37,062 nt of DNA, from NCBI GenBank assembly GCA_017507525.1, contig JAFWAT010000042.1, positions 1 through 37,062 of the forward strand, given 5' to 3'. The stretch is from Clostridia bacterium. Lineage in GTDB: Bacteria > Bacillota > Clostridia > UBA1381 > UBA9506. The translations under genes and the position numbers were made by a program. Position 1 is the first letter of the stretch. The number at the start of each line of letters is the position of its first letter. This document shows positions 15,955 through 23,416 of the stretch, one piece after another. The notes below the pieces were generated by a model. It made no database searches, was not told the DNA's origin, and saw only the letters and a list, made by a program, of their open reading frames with translations.

Positions 15955-16956
15955 ATGAAAAAAATATTATCTCTGTTATTAGTTCTTGTCACACTCTTTG
16001 GTCTTTGTGCTTGTGGTGAAAATGCGGATTCATCCGTATTTTCCGTTGGTGATTCCGTAGAAACGGATATTTTAAAACTTACGCTTGAAAATGCTCAACT
16101 TGCAATTAATCTTAACGCTACTTCTTATGGTACATACTCTCAAATTCAATCCGGCAATACTACTATTTCTGAAAAATACTTTACTGCAGAAGAATATAAC
16201 CCATCTACAGATGCAGGAAAAGCATATGTGGCACCTAAAGGGCACACATACATTGCGATAGAATGTAAAGTTGAAAACTTAGATAGAGCAAGTGTAGATT
16301 TAGGCGAAAGATTTCTAAAAGTGAGTTATAGCAAGCATGAATTTAAGAATTTAGATCTTAATTATGGATGTAATAGTGTTAATGGTTATGCGTGGGAAAA
16401 ATATGATGCATCAAATATCCTTTTGCTTGCTGGTGAAACAGAATATTTCAGGGCTTATGTAGATATACCTGTTGATGTAGAATCACTTGAAGATGAATTT
16501 GATCTTACTTTTTATATTCCGAATTCTAAAGGAAAAACAGAAGGATTTAGGTATCATGTTACAAGCGGAACCATAGAAAAATCTGAAATGACATTGGATG
16601 AAGCTATATATAAATTTACAAGTGACGAGGGACAAAATTATTTTAAGGAACACCTCTCGGATTATACAACCCTTTCCGGAGAAGATATCGCCTCTTTATT
16701 AAATAACAGTAAATCATGGAATATGACTATTAAATATTCATATGGTTCTTGGAATGGAAAATTCAAATTCGAGGACGATTTGCGAATTAAAGAAACCCTT
16801 TCTGATGGTAGCGTAGGTTATTTTAATAACCGTTCATGGGCTGTAAAGGGAGATAATTTAATTTTAGATAACGAAGATATTTGTAAAGTTTTAAAATTAT
16901 CTGATGACTCGTATTTGCTGACAGTCAATGACGAAATTTATGCCATTATGAATTAA
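15955..16956 (+). CDS. Lipoprotein with a DUF4352-like beta-sandwich and a C-terminal lipocalin-like segment
   Basis: The 333-residue product has a lipoprotein signal peptide with the lipobox LCAC (Cys at about residue 20). Residues ~30-190 resemble the DUF4352/telokin-like immunoglobulin fold: VGDSVETDILKLTLENAQL, then GHTYIAIECKVENLD. The C-terminal ~80 residues (WNMTIKYSYGSWNGKFKFE..AVKGDNLIL) look like a small beta-barrel. The gene is visibly more A/T-rich than its neighbours, with many AAA, TTA and AAT codons. Two in-frame ATGs each have their own ribosome site (15919 and 15955). The second is preferred since it places the signal peptide at the N-terminus. Function is unknown. It probably depends on read-through of the terminator upstream or on an unseen promoter. 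Confidence 0.85.
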   Translation: MKKILSLLLVLVTLFGLCACGENADSSVFSVGDSVETDILKLTLENAQLAINLNATSYGTYSQIQSGNTTISEKYFTAEEYNPSTDAGKAYVAPKGHTYIAIECKVENLDRASVDLGERFLKVSYSKHEFKNLDLNYGCNSVNGYAWEKYDASNILLLAGETEYFRAYVDIPVDVESLEDEFDLTFYIPNSKGKTEGFRYHVTSGTIEKSEMTLDEAIYKFTSDEGQNYFKEHLSDYTTLSGEDIASLLNNSKSWNMTIKYSYGSWNGKFKFEDDLRIKETLSDGSVGYFNNRSWAVKGDNLILDNEDICKVLKLSDDSYLLTVNDEIYAIMN

Positions 16957-17022
16957 TTATAATATAAGAGATTGGGTGTTGCAGAGAATCTTAAAATTTT
17001 TTAAATAAAATTACTAAAAACA

Positions 17023-17064
17023 AAGTCAGACTATTAAAGAGTTCTTATAATAGTCTGACTTAAA
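17023..17064. terminator. Strong hairpin terminator after the lipoprotein gene
   Basis: AAGTCAGACTATTA (17023-17036) and TAATAGTCTGACTT (17048-17061) are perfect 14-base inverted repeats with an 11-base loop, followed by an A/T-rich tail (AAATTTTATTTTT). It may work on both strands. Confidence 0.8.
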
Positions 17065-17102
17065 TTTTATTTTTAAATAGGGTTATACACAAGCAATTAT
17101 TT

Positions 17103-17150
17103 CAGTGTACTGTCCTTAAGAACACTTGGCATAAGCCGTAGGGTTTTTGT
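17103..17150 (-). repeat. Right inverted repeat bounding the islet; 3' of the thioesterase gene
   Basis: Read on the minus strand this begins ACAAAAACCCTACGGC and matches the segment at 14889-14936 in inverted orientation, including the central CTTAAGGACA. It starts 17 bases after the stop codon of the minus-strand thioesterase gene, just as the left copy follows the SLH stop. Together the two arms would form one long bidirectional terminator if the 2.2 kb between them were absent. Confidence 0.75.
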
Positions 17151-17167
17151 TATGCTCTTTTATCTAT

Positions 17168-17563
17168 TTATTCACATAAACGCGGCACGCGGGTAGGGCG
17201 ACCGTTTTCATCTAAGGCAACAAACACAAGGCTGGCTTCGTTTGTCATGATAACAGAGCCGGTTTGCAGGTTTTCAGCCCAGACGTTCACCTTGATTTTC
17301 ATGGAGGTATTACCTACAGATACTAAGGTAGCAATCAGCTTCACCATTTCGCCTAAGCGAATGGGGTGTTTAAAGTCTAGGCTGTCCATAGAGACGGTGG
17401 CGACGATGCGTCCTGAATGCTTTGATGCGGTGAGTGCTGCGGCGATGTCTATCCAGTGCATTAATTGCCCGCCCTTTAGGTTTCTCAGCAAATTTACATC
17501 ATTTGGCAAAACTAATTCTACCATTTCAATCACAGAATCACTGATTTTTTTCATTTGTTCCAT
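17168..17563 (-). CDS. Hot-dog fold acyl-CoA thioesterase (YciA/BFIT type)
   Basis: The 131-residue protein has the hot-dog signature GGQLMHWIDIAAALTASKHSG, with the N-terminal helix pattern of acyl-CoA hydrolases, followed by TVSMDSLDFKHPIRLGEMVKL and VWAENLQTGS. These enzymes hydrolyse acyl-CoA to free acid and CoA in the cytosol. The ATG at 17563 was chosen because AAGGAG lies 8 bases ahead; the longer frame adds 8 residues without a ribosome site. A promoter of the extended -10 type (TGGTACAAT, minus strand) lies near 17605. It is convergent to the SLH gene with the islet in between. Confidence 0.9.
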   Translation of the reverse strand: MEQMKKISDSVIEMVELVLPNDVNLLRNLKGGQLMHWIDIAAALTASKHSGRIVATVSMDSLDFKHPIRLGEMVKLIATLVSVGNTSMKIKVNVWAENLQTGSVIMTNEASLVFVALDENGRPTRVPRLCE

Positions 17564-17694
17564 TACGGTTCTCCTTATAACACTCAAAATTATGATTCTT
17601 ATTGTACCACATTCATAAACAAAATAAAAGGAAAATTGTGCATGATTTAAATTGGTTTATACAGTCATACTAAAAATAAAAAGGAAAAAATCAA

Positions 17695-18303
17695 ATGAAA
17701 AAATTTTCTTTAATTTGTTTATTTTTGGTAATTCTATTGGCGGGTTGCACAAAAAAGGAACAGCCGGTTCCGAAGGTCACGCCGACGCTGGATGCAAGTG
17801 AATCCCCGTCTCAGACACCTGTGCCGACATCCACCCCAACACCCACACCATCACCTGTTTTGCTGGGAAGAGCACAAACGGAGATATTAGACTTTCAAGA
17901 TAGCCGGATTCATAATATAGAGCTAAGTATCGGACAAATTAACGGATATACGTTGGCACCGGGGCAGAGCTTTTCTTTTAACAGGGTTGTAGGACCGAGA
18001 ACGGACGACAGAGGCTACCAAAAAGCCACGGTGCTTATGCATGGTGAAAAGACACAGGACTACGGCGGCGGCGTCTGTCAGGTCAGCTCCACCTTGTTTC
18101 AGGCGGCACGTGCTGCCGGTCTTACAGTTACCCAGCGCCATAGTCACCAGAAAGACGTGGGGTATGCTCATCCAGGAGATGATGCAGCGGTGGATTATGG
18201 AAATAAAGATATGTGCTTTACAAACAACACAGGGGTAAACATTAAAATTGAAGCGACAGTAGGTGGCGGTGTTGTTCGTGCTGAAATATATCAGCTCCCG
18301 TAA
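17695..18303 (+). CDS. VanW-family lipoprotein
   Basis: The 202-residue protein has a lipoprotein signal with lipobox LAGC (Cys18), then a Thr/Pro-rich linker (STPTPTPSP) of about 35 residues. The conserved VanW core follows: LAPGQSFSFNRVVGPRT, GYQKATV, and YGGGVCQVSSTLFQAARAAG, ending DAAVDYG..KDMCFTNNT. VanW proteins are extracellular, are associated with some vancomycin-resistance clusters, and have no proven biochemical role; no other van gene is present. The protein lacks the PG-binding and YabD-like domains of long VanW proteins. The ATG at 17695 follows AAAAGGAAAA. Confidence 0.92.
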   Translation: MKKFSLICLFLVILLAGCTKKEQPVPKVTPTLDASESPSQTPVPTSTPTPTPSPVLLGRAQTEILDFQDSRIHNIELSIGQINGYTLAPGQSFSFNRVVGPRTDDRGYQKATVLMHGEKTQDYGGGVCQVSSTLFQAARAAGLTVTQRHSHQKDVGYAHPGDDAAVDYGNKDMCFTNNTGVNIKIEATVGGGVVRAEIYQLP

Positions 18304-18346
18304 ACAATCAAACGATTGTAAATATCCCCTGAATGCATAAATATAC

Positions 18347-18373
18347 TTTACTAAATGGGAAATTTATAGTAAA
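18347..18373 (+). promoter_or_regulatory. Possible operator dyad upstream of the amino-acid transporter operon
   Basis: TTTACTA (18347-18353) and TAGTAAA (18367-18373) are perfect 7-base inverted repeats in the 120-base gap ahead of the binding-protein gene, overlapping a possible -10 (AAAATATAAG). It could be a regulator site; the promoter itself is not clear. Confidence 0.3.
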
Positions 18374-18427
18374 ATATAAGAGTTGACTGATGATAGCAAC
18401 AAAATAATTAAAAAGGGGATATTTGCA

Positions 18428-19228
18428 ATGAAAAAATTTACAAAAGTTTTAGCTCTGGTATTTGCTGTCATGATGCTGTTGACAGCTTGTACAGCAAACG
18501 TAGCAAAGGACTCTGACCTTAAGTATGTTCAGGAAAAAGGAAAGCTGATTGTCGGTATGACACTTTTTGCACCGATGAACTACTATGAAGGCGAAGAATT
18601 TGTTGGATTTGAAACTGAATTTGCTAAAGCCGTTGGTGAAAAACTTGGCGTTGAGGTTGAATTTATTGAAATCGACTGGAATACTAAGGAAGTTGAGTTG
18701 GAAGCTAAGAACATTGACTGTATCTGGAATGGTATGACCATTACTCCGGAAAGACAGGAAGCAATGTCTATCTCAGTTCCCTATATGCAGAACAAGCAGG
18801 TTGTTGTTGCAAAGGCTGAAAATGCAGAAGCATACAAAACCGCTGATGGTTTAGACAAGATTGTTGTTGTTGCCGAAGCTGAATCTGCAGGTGAAGAAGT
18901 TGCTTCTACTGACGCTTTCTTCTCCAAGGCTTCTTATACTGCTGTTGATTCTCAGGCAAAGGCTTTGATGGAAGTAAGCAGCGGCACAGCCGGCGCTTGC
19001 GTAGTTGACTATGTAGCCAGCATTGGTATGATTGGTGAAGGCACCGATTACGAAAACCTGGTTGTTGTTGAAACTGGTGATTTCTCTCCTGAACAGTATG
19101 GTATTGCTTTTAGAAAGGGCAGCGACATTACAGAAGCTGTGAACAAGGCAATTGCTGAACTGGCAGAAGCCGGCACATTAAAAGAAATTGCTGCGAAATA
19201 TAAACTGGATGCTTTGCTCGAAGTTTAA
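18428..19228 (+). CDS. Polar amino-acid ABC transporter substrate-binding lipoprotein (SBP family 3)
   Basis: The 266-residue protein has a lipoprotein signal with lipobox LTAC (Cys21). The family-3 solute-binding fold is marked by KLIVGMTLFAPMNYYEGEEFVGFE and a following FAKAVGEKLGVEVEFIEIDW, the classic FliY/GlnH signature. It captures amino acids such as cystine, glutamine or arginine outside the membrane. The ATG at 18428 follows AAAAAGGGG; an upstream frame extension lacks a ribosome site. It is the first gene of a complete three-gene importer. Confidence 0.95.
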   Translation: MKKFTKVLALVFAVMMLLTACTANVAKDSDLKYVQEKGKLIVGMTLFAPMNYYEGEEFVGFETEFAKAVGEKLGVEVEFIEIDWNTKEVELEAKNIDCIWNGMTITPERQEAMSISVPYMQNKQVVVAKAENAEAYKTADGLDKIVVVAEAESAGEEVASTDAFFSKASYTAVDSQAKALMEVSSGTAGACVVDYVASIGMIGEGTDYENLVVVETGDFSPEQYGIAFRKGSDITEAVNKAIAELAEAGTLKEIAAKYKLDALLEV

Positions 19229-19257
19229 TTTTCAGTACATATTTTAAGAACGATCTG

Positions 19258-19293
19258 CAAGAACTTTCTGCACAAAAGTGCAGAAAGTTCTTG
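19258..19293 (+). other. Perfect 16-base-pair intercistronic hairpin
   Basis: CAAGAACTTTCTGCAC and GTGCAGAAAGTTCTTG flank an AAAA loop between the binding-protein and permease genes. No T run follows, so it is more likely an mRNA-stabilising or partial-termination hairpin that keeps binding-protein message in excess, as in malE-malF. Confidence 0.8.
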
Positions 19294-19317
19294 TAAGTAA
19301 TTTATTTGGAGAATGCC

Positions 19318-20067
19318 ATGACTTTCACCGTTGTAACCAATGAACTTTTACGAGGGTTTTCAGAAAATTGTCAGTTATTTTTCTTTACCCTTGTTTTCTC
19401 GATCCCGCTTGGACTGATTATCACCTTTGGCTCTATGTCTAAGTGGACTCCGTTTTCTTTTATAAATCGCTTCAATCTGAAGAAAAACAAGCGTAAAAAG
19501 AACGTTTTCTTAGATGTTTTACATAAGGTGCTTTCGACAATTGCTAAATTTATGCCAATCCGGTGCATTACCCGGGTTTTTGTTTGGATTATCAGAGGAA
19601 CGCCACTGCTTTTGCAGCTTTTGGTGGTTTTTTATGTGCCAGGGCTTGTGTTTGACTGTCCGATGACCAATCGAATGTTGGCGGCGCTGATTGCCTTTGT
19701 GATCAATTATGCAGCATATTTTTCTGAAATTTACAGAGGTGGTATTGAAACGATTTCTAAAGGACAATATGAGGCAGGTCAGGTTTTGGGCATGACCAAG
19801 TTTCAGGTGTTTTTCAAGGTTGTCTTGCCGCAGGTAATTAAGCGGATTATTCCCCCTATGGGTAACGAAATTATTACATTGGTTAAGGATACGAGCTTGG
19901 CACGTATTATTGCTGTTGCTGAAATTCTAAAAGCCGCTGAGCGGTTTTCTGCCCGGGGCGTTATCTGGCCTCTGTTTTATACTGGTGCGTTTTTCTTGCT
20001 CTTCTGTGGTGCTTTGACCATTTTGTTTGGTTACATTGAGAAGAAGTTTGACTACTATAAGGGTTAA
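19318..20067 (+). CDS. Polar amino-acid ABC transporter permease
   Basis: The 249-residue membrane protein has the HisM/GlnP family layout. The EAA motif YEAGQVLGMTKFQVFFKVVLPQ lies around residues 155-176 (shown here in part of its context), preceded by RGTPLLLQLLVVFY, the usual family signature. It carries an unusually long Lys-rich cytoplasmic loop (NLKKNKRKKN, about residues 52-61) between the first two helices. The ATG at 19318 has GGAG 6 bases ahead; a TTG four codons earlier lies inside that site. It pairs with the following ATPase. Confidence 0.94.
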   Translation: MTFTVVTNELLRGFSENCQLFFFTLVFSIPLGLIITFGSMSKWTPFSFINRFNLKKNKRKKNVFLDVLHKVLSTIAKFMPIRCITRVFVWIIRGTPLLLQLLVVFYVPGLVFDCPMTNRMLAALIAFVINYAAYFSEIYRGGIETISKGQYEAGQVLGMTKFQVFFKVVLPQVIKRIIPPMGNEIITLVKDTSLARIIAVAEILKAAERFSARGVIWPLFYTGAFFLLFCGALTILFGYIEKKFDYYKG

Positions 20068-20080
20068 GGAGGTGCCGGAT

Positions 20081-20830
20081 ATGTATGTTTTAGAAGCCAA
20101 AGGTATAAAAAAGAGCTTTGGCAAGCTTGATGTTTTAAAAGGTGTTGATCTTTCGGTTTCCCGTGGGGATGCCATTGCGATTATAGGACCTTCCGGTTCG
20201 GGAAAAAGTACATTTTTGCGTAGTTTGATTAACCTAGAAAAAATTGACGCCGGCACAATTATGGTAGAAGGTCAGCCGGTGGTTGAAAATGGCATTTATG
20301 TGAAAAGTGATGAGGCAAGGGAAGCCTATAAAAAATTGGGAATGGTTTTTCAGAACTTCAACCTTTTTCCGCATAAATCAGTTATGGAGAACATTACAAT
20401 GGCTCCTGTTTCTTTAAAAAAAATGTCTCAGGAGGAAGCAGTAGCCGAGGGGAGAAGGCTTTTAGCGCAGATTGGTCTTTCTGATAGGGAAAATGCTTAT
20501 CCTTATGAATTATCCGGTGGTCAACAGCAGCGTGTTGCTATTGCCCGTGCCCTTGCTCTAAAACCGGAAATTCTTTTGTTTGATGAGCCAACCTCAGCAC
20601 TCGACCCGGAACTTACCGGCGAGGTTTTGCGTGTTATCCGCAAGTTGGCAGAGGAGAAAATGACATTGATTATTGTAACGCATGAAATGTCTTTTGCCAG
20701 AGATGTTGCAGACAGAATTATTTTTATGGATGGCGGTGTTATTGCCCATCAGGGTACGCCTGAAGAGGTGTTTAGCTATACTGAAAATGAGCGTTTGGCA
20801 GCATTCTTTAAAAATTTTAATGAACATTAA
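20081..20830 (+). CDS. Polar amino-acid ABC transporter ATPase
   Basis: The 249-residue ATPase of the GlnQ/HisP type has Walker A GPSGSGKST at residues 36-44, the Q-loop in MVFQNFNLFPH, the signature LSGGQQQRVAIARAL and Walker B LLFDEPTSALD. It energises uptake by the permease. The ATG at 20081 follows AAGGAGGTG, 13 bases after the permease stop. An upstream in-frame start would overlap the permease gene and has no site. The transporter operon ends here at a strong terminator. Confidence 0.96.
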   Translation: MYVLEAKGIKKSFGKLDVLKGVDLSVSRGDAIAIIGPSGSGKSTFLRSLINLEKIDAGTIMVEGQPVVENGIYVKSDEAREAYKKLGMVFQNFNLFPHKSVMENITMAPVSLKKMSQEEAVAEGRRLLAQIGLSDRENAYPYELSGGQQQRVAIARALALKPEILLFDEPTSALDPELTGEVLRVIRKLAEEKMTLIIVTHEMSFARDVADRIIFMDGGVIAHQGTPEEVFSYTENERLAAFFKNFNEH

Positions 20831-20843
20831 AAAAGATAAACAG

Positions 20844-20873
20844 ATGACCGCAAGTCTTTTGCGGTCATTTTTA
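20844..20873 (+). terminator. Intrinsic terminator of the amino-acid transporter operon
   Basis: ATGACCGCAA and TTGCGGTCAT form a 10-pair stem with a GTCTT loop (20844-20868), followed by TTTTTA. Confidence 0.9.
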
Positions 20874-20899
20874 CTTGTAAAAAAATATGTAAAAAATGA

Positions 20900-20928
20900 T
20901 TGACACAAGCAGATTTTGGTGATATAAT
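20900..20928 (+). promoter_or_regulatory. Consensus sigma-A promoter of rplU-prp-rpmA
   Basis: TTGACA (20900-20905), exactly 17 bases, TATAAT (20923-20928): a perfect match to consensus, as expected for ribosomal protein genes. Confidence 0.92.
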
Positions 20929-20934
20929 ATTTCG

Positions 20935-21012
20935 TAGCCGCGTGTGCAAGGTTATAAATGACAAAATGTCTACCTTGGTGTTGCAGCGAGCAAGGATGGA
21001 GGAGGTGCAGTT
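20935..21012 (+). ncRNA. L21 ribosomal-protein leader
   Basis: The leader of rplU contains GCAAGGT pairing with ACCTTG, an inner hairpin GACA-AAA-TGTC, and then the sequence TTGCAGCGAGCAAGGA ahead of GGAGG. Firmicutes L21 leaders (Rfam L21_leader) sit at this place and are thought to let L21 control its own operon. The assignment rests on position and the ACCTTGG..GCAGCGAGCAAGG pattern. Confidence 0.7.
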
Positions 21013-21324
21013 ATGTACGCAATTATTAAAACCGGCGGTAAGCAGTATAAGGTGTCTGAAGGCGATTCTATTTTTGTAGAAAAGCTGGGTGCTCAGGCTG
21101 ATGAAACCGTAACCTTCAGCGAAGTTATCGCAGTTGGCGAAGGCAGTGACTTAAAGGTTGGTGCTCCTTTTGTTGACGGTGCTAGCGTTAGCGCTAAGGT
21201 TGTAAAAGAAGGTAAGGCTAAAAAGGTTATTGTATTTAAGTACAAGCCGAAAAAGGGCTATGCTAAAAAGCAGGGTCACAGACAGCCGTACACAAAGGTT
21301 GTTATTGAAAAGATCAACGCGTAA
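21013..21324 (+). CDS. rplU: 50S ribosomal protein L21 (bL21)
   Basis: The 103-residue protein begins [20 protein letters not shown] and ends in the typical basic tail with [17 protein letters not shown], both diagnostic of bL21, which binds domain I of 23S rRNA. The length is standard. The ATG follows GGAGGTG. It is the first gene of the rplU-prp-rpmA operon, and the next gene starts one base after its stop. Confidence 0.98.
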   Translation: MYAIIKTGGKQYKVSEGDSIFVEKLGAQADETVTFSEVIAVGEGSDLKVGAPFVDGASVSAKVVKEGKAKKVIVFKYKPKKGYAKKQGHRQPYTKVVIEKINA

Positions 21325-21325
21325 G

Positions 21326-21658
21326 ATGATTACTATCAGTTTATTCAGAAACAAGGAACAGAAAATTGTTCGGTTCTCTGTCAGCGGTCATGCAGGTTTT
21401 GCTGAAAGCGGTGCAGACATTGTTTGCGCTTCTGTTACAACAGCAGCGTTTACTGCGGTAAACGGCTTGACGGATGTGGCGGGAATCAACGCAATGGTGG
21501 AAATAGATGACGGGTATTTAACCTGCATTCTTCCCGAAGCACTCTCAGAAAAACCAAGAGAGTCAGCCGATTTATTGCTCGAAAGCATGGTTTTATCTTT
21601 TGAAAACCTGGCAGAGCAGTATGGCGATTATGTAGCAATCAAACGCTACACAGAATAG
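21326..21658 (+). CDS. prp: Ribosomal-processing cysteine protease Prp
   Basis: This 110-residue protein, between rplU and rpmA, has the Prp motifs SGHAGF with His22 and GADIVCASVT with Cys34, the catalytic dyad of the Staphylococcus enzyme. Prp removes the N-terminal extension of L27. It starts at an ATG one base after the rplU stop, so it is translationally coupled. The matching substrate sequence is encoded by the next gene. Confidence 0.95.
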   Translation: MITISLFRNKEQKIVRFSVSGHAGFAESGADIVCASVTTAAFTAVNGLTDVAGINAMVEIDDGYLTCILPEALSEKPRESADLLLESMVLSFENLAEQYGDYVAIKRYTE

Positions 21659-21720
21659 ACTGGAATTTTCGGTTTTAAACCAGAATGTGAGAATCGCTCA
21701 CAAAAAAAGGAGGTTACACC

Positions 21721-21999
21721 ATGATTAAGTTCGATATTCAGCTTTTTGCTCATAAAAAGGGTGTTGGTAGCACAAAGAACGGACGTGACAGCGAAGCTAA
21801 ACGTCTTGGTGTTAAAAAAGGCGACGGACAGGCAGTTCTCGCCGGCAACATTTTGGTGCGCCAGAGAGGTACTAAAATTCATCCCGGCATCAATGTGGGC
21901 AAAGGCGGAGACGATACGCTGTTTGCTTTAATTGACGGTAACGTTAAGTTTGAAAGAAAAGGCAAGAACAAGAAGCAGGTAAGCGTATACTCTGCATAA
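21721..21999 (+). CDS. rpmA: 50S ribosomal protein L27 (bL27) with cleavable extension
   Basis: The 92-residue protein reads [21 protein letters not shown] after a nine-residue extension MIKFDIQLF. In Firmicutes this extension is cut by Prp after the Phe to expose the L27 N-terminus that reaches the peptidyl-transferase centre. Both enzyme and cut site are intact here. The ATG follows AAGGAGG. A terminator comes directly after. Confidence 0.98.
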   Translation: MIKFDIQLFAHKKGVGSTKNGRDSEAKRLGVKKGDGQAVLAGNILVRQRGTKIHPGINVGKGGDDTLFALIDGNVKFERKGKNKKQVSVYSA

Positions 22000-22006
22000 T
22001 TTAAGT

Positions 22007-22048
22007 AAAAAAGCCCATTACGGTTTTCGTATGGGCTTTTTCTTTTTT
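22007..22048 (+). terminator. Intrinsic terminator of the rplU-prp-rpmA operon
   Basis: AAAGCCCAT and ATGGGCTTT form the main stem, with an inner ACG/CGT pair, followed by TTTCTTTTTT. The next ribosome site (AAGGAG) starts in its tail. Confidence 0.88.
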
Positions 22049-22062
22049 AAGGAGTTAACACT

Positions 22063-22746
22063 ATGTCTATTTACTCCATTTCAGATTTACATCTGGGGAT
22101 ATCATCCGATAAACCCATGGATATTTTCGGCCCGAAGTGGGAAAATTATTTAGATATTTTAAAAGAAAACTGGCAAAACACCGTAAAGCCTGAAGATGTT
22201 GTACTGGTGCCGGGGGATATCTCCTGGGCAATGTATATCAGCGAGGCAGAAGAGGATTTTCGCTTTTTAAATGAACTAAACGGAATAAAGTTAATTTCCA
22301 AGGGCAATCATGATTATTGGTGGGAGACCCTGCAGAAGCTAAACACATATGTAGAGGAAAAAGGTTTTTCCACCATACAATTTTTGCATAATTCGGTATA
22401 TGTGCATGAGGGAATTGCCATTTGTGCGGCAAAAGGATATCCTGATAACGGCAAAAGCGAAGAGGACCAAAAGCTGTATCGCCGTGAGGTTGGCCGCTTG
22501 AAGCTTTCGCTGGATATGGCAAAAAAAACCGATGCCAAAATTATCTATGTAATGCTTCACTATCCGCCTATGCTTGGGTCTGATTTTGCAAAGCTGATGG
22601 AGGAATATGGCGTTTCGCGATGCTTGTATGGTCATCTCCACGGTGGAAGCCATAAAACGGCGATTGAGGGGCTTTATGGTGGCGTGGAATATAAACTTGT
22701 GTCTGCAGACTATCTGCAGTTTAAACCCTATTTATTAATGAAATAA
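22063..22746 (+). CDS. Calcineurin-like metallophosphoesterase
   Basis: The 227-residue protein has the five metal-site blocks of the family: SISDLHLG (Asp8, His10), VPGDISW (Asp52), SKGNHDYWW (Asn82, His83), VMLHYPP, and YGHLHGG. It is a cytosolic dimetal phosphohydrolase; this subgroup, common beside translation genes in Clostridia, has no assigned substrate. The ATG at 22063 follows AAGGAG, 8 bases ahead. It is separated from rpmA by a terminator and is closely followed by the ECF sigma gene. Confidence 0.93.
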   Translation: MSIYSISDLHLGISSDKPMDIFGPKWENYLDILKENWQNTVKPEDVVLVPGDISWAMYISEAEEDFRFLNELNGIKLISKGNHDYWWETLQKLNTYVEEKGFSTIQFLHNSVYVHEGIAICAAKGYPDNGKSEEDQKLYRREVGRLKLSLDMAKKTDAKIIYVMLHYPPMLGSDFAKLMEEYGVSRCLYGHLHGGSHKTAIEGLYGGVEYKLVSADYLQFKPYLLMK

Positions 22747-22783
22747 AGCGTTTTTTGTGTATTAGAGAAAGGTGGTGAACACC

Positions 22784-23365
22784 GTGTCTGAGTCAGAATA
22801 TATTAAGCGCAGTCAACAAGGCGATGCAGATGCCTTTGGTCAGCTTGTTACCCTGTATGAAAATAAAATATTGAATTATTGCTATCGCATGCTTGGGAAC
22901 CGGGCAGATGCGGAGGATGCCACCCAGGAAGTGTTCGTAAAGCTGTACCGCTTTATAGACAGCTTTACAGGGCAATCAGTTTTTTCCACATGGTTATACA
23001 AAATTGCTTCTAATGTTTGCCTTGATCTTTTGCGGAAAAACAAACGGCATACAGATACAGTCAGCCTTCACCAGCAAAATGCCGAGGGAGAAGAATTTTT
23101 ACTGAATATAGAAGATAAGGGACTCACGCCTTATGAAAGTGCTCAGGTAAGCGAGGCCCAGCGAGCCTTGTTTTTGGCTCTGGAACAGTTGGGAGAGGAG
23201 CAACGGCAGGTGGTGGTTCTCAGGGATGTAGAGGGGCTTTCTTATGAAGAAATCGCCCAGATTACCGGAACTGCACCGGGCACGGTAAAATCCCGCATTA
23301 ACCGGGCGCGACAGGCACTCAAAAAACTTTTAGAAAAAGATAGGGAACTTTTTTCCCTTTCCTAA
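22784..23365 (+). CDS. ECF-type RNA polymerase sigma factor (SigW/SigE-like)
   Basis: The 193-residue sigma factor has region 2 (ILNYCYRMLGNRADAEDATQ followed by EVFVKLYRFIDSF) and region 4 (LGEEQRQVVVLRDVEGLSYEEIA, with GTVKSRINRARQALKKLL), with no sigma 1.1 or region 3. The GTG at 22784 is chosen: GGTGGTG ends 6 bases upstream, while two earlier GTGs lie inside that site. It is followed after 51 bases by its zinc anti-sigma gene, so its activity is likely held at the membrane and released by an envelope signal. Confidence 0.94.
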   Translation: MSESEYIKRSQQGDADAFGQLVTLYENKILNYCYRMLGNRADAEDATQEVFVKLYRFIDSFTGQSVFSTWLYKIASNVCLDLLRKNKRHTDTVSLHQQNAEGEEFLLNIEDKGLTPYESAQVSEAQRALFLALEQLGEEQRQVVVLRDVEGLSYEEIAQITGTAPGTVKSRINRARQALKKLLEKDRELFSLS

Positions 23366-23416
23366 CGTCTAACTATTAAAGAATGAATATTACCGCCAAA
23401 GAAAGGAGGGGTAACT

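Noticed and set aside
17695-18303. A vancomycin-resistance locus because of the VanW-like protein
   Set aside because: No vanH, vanA/B-type ligase, vanX or vanS/R gene is nearby; VanW domains are common in Clostridia without resistance.
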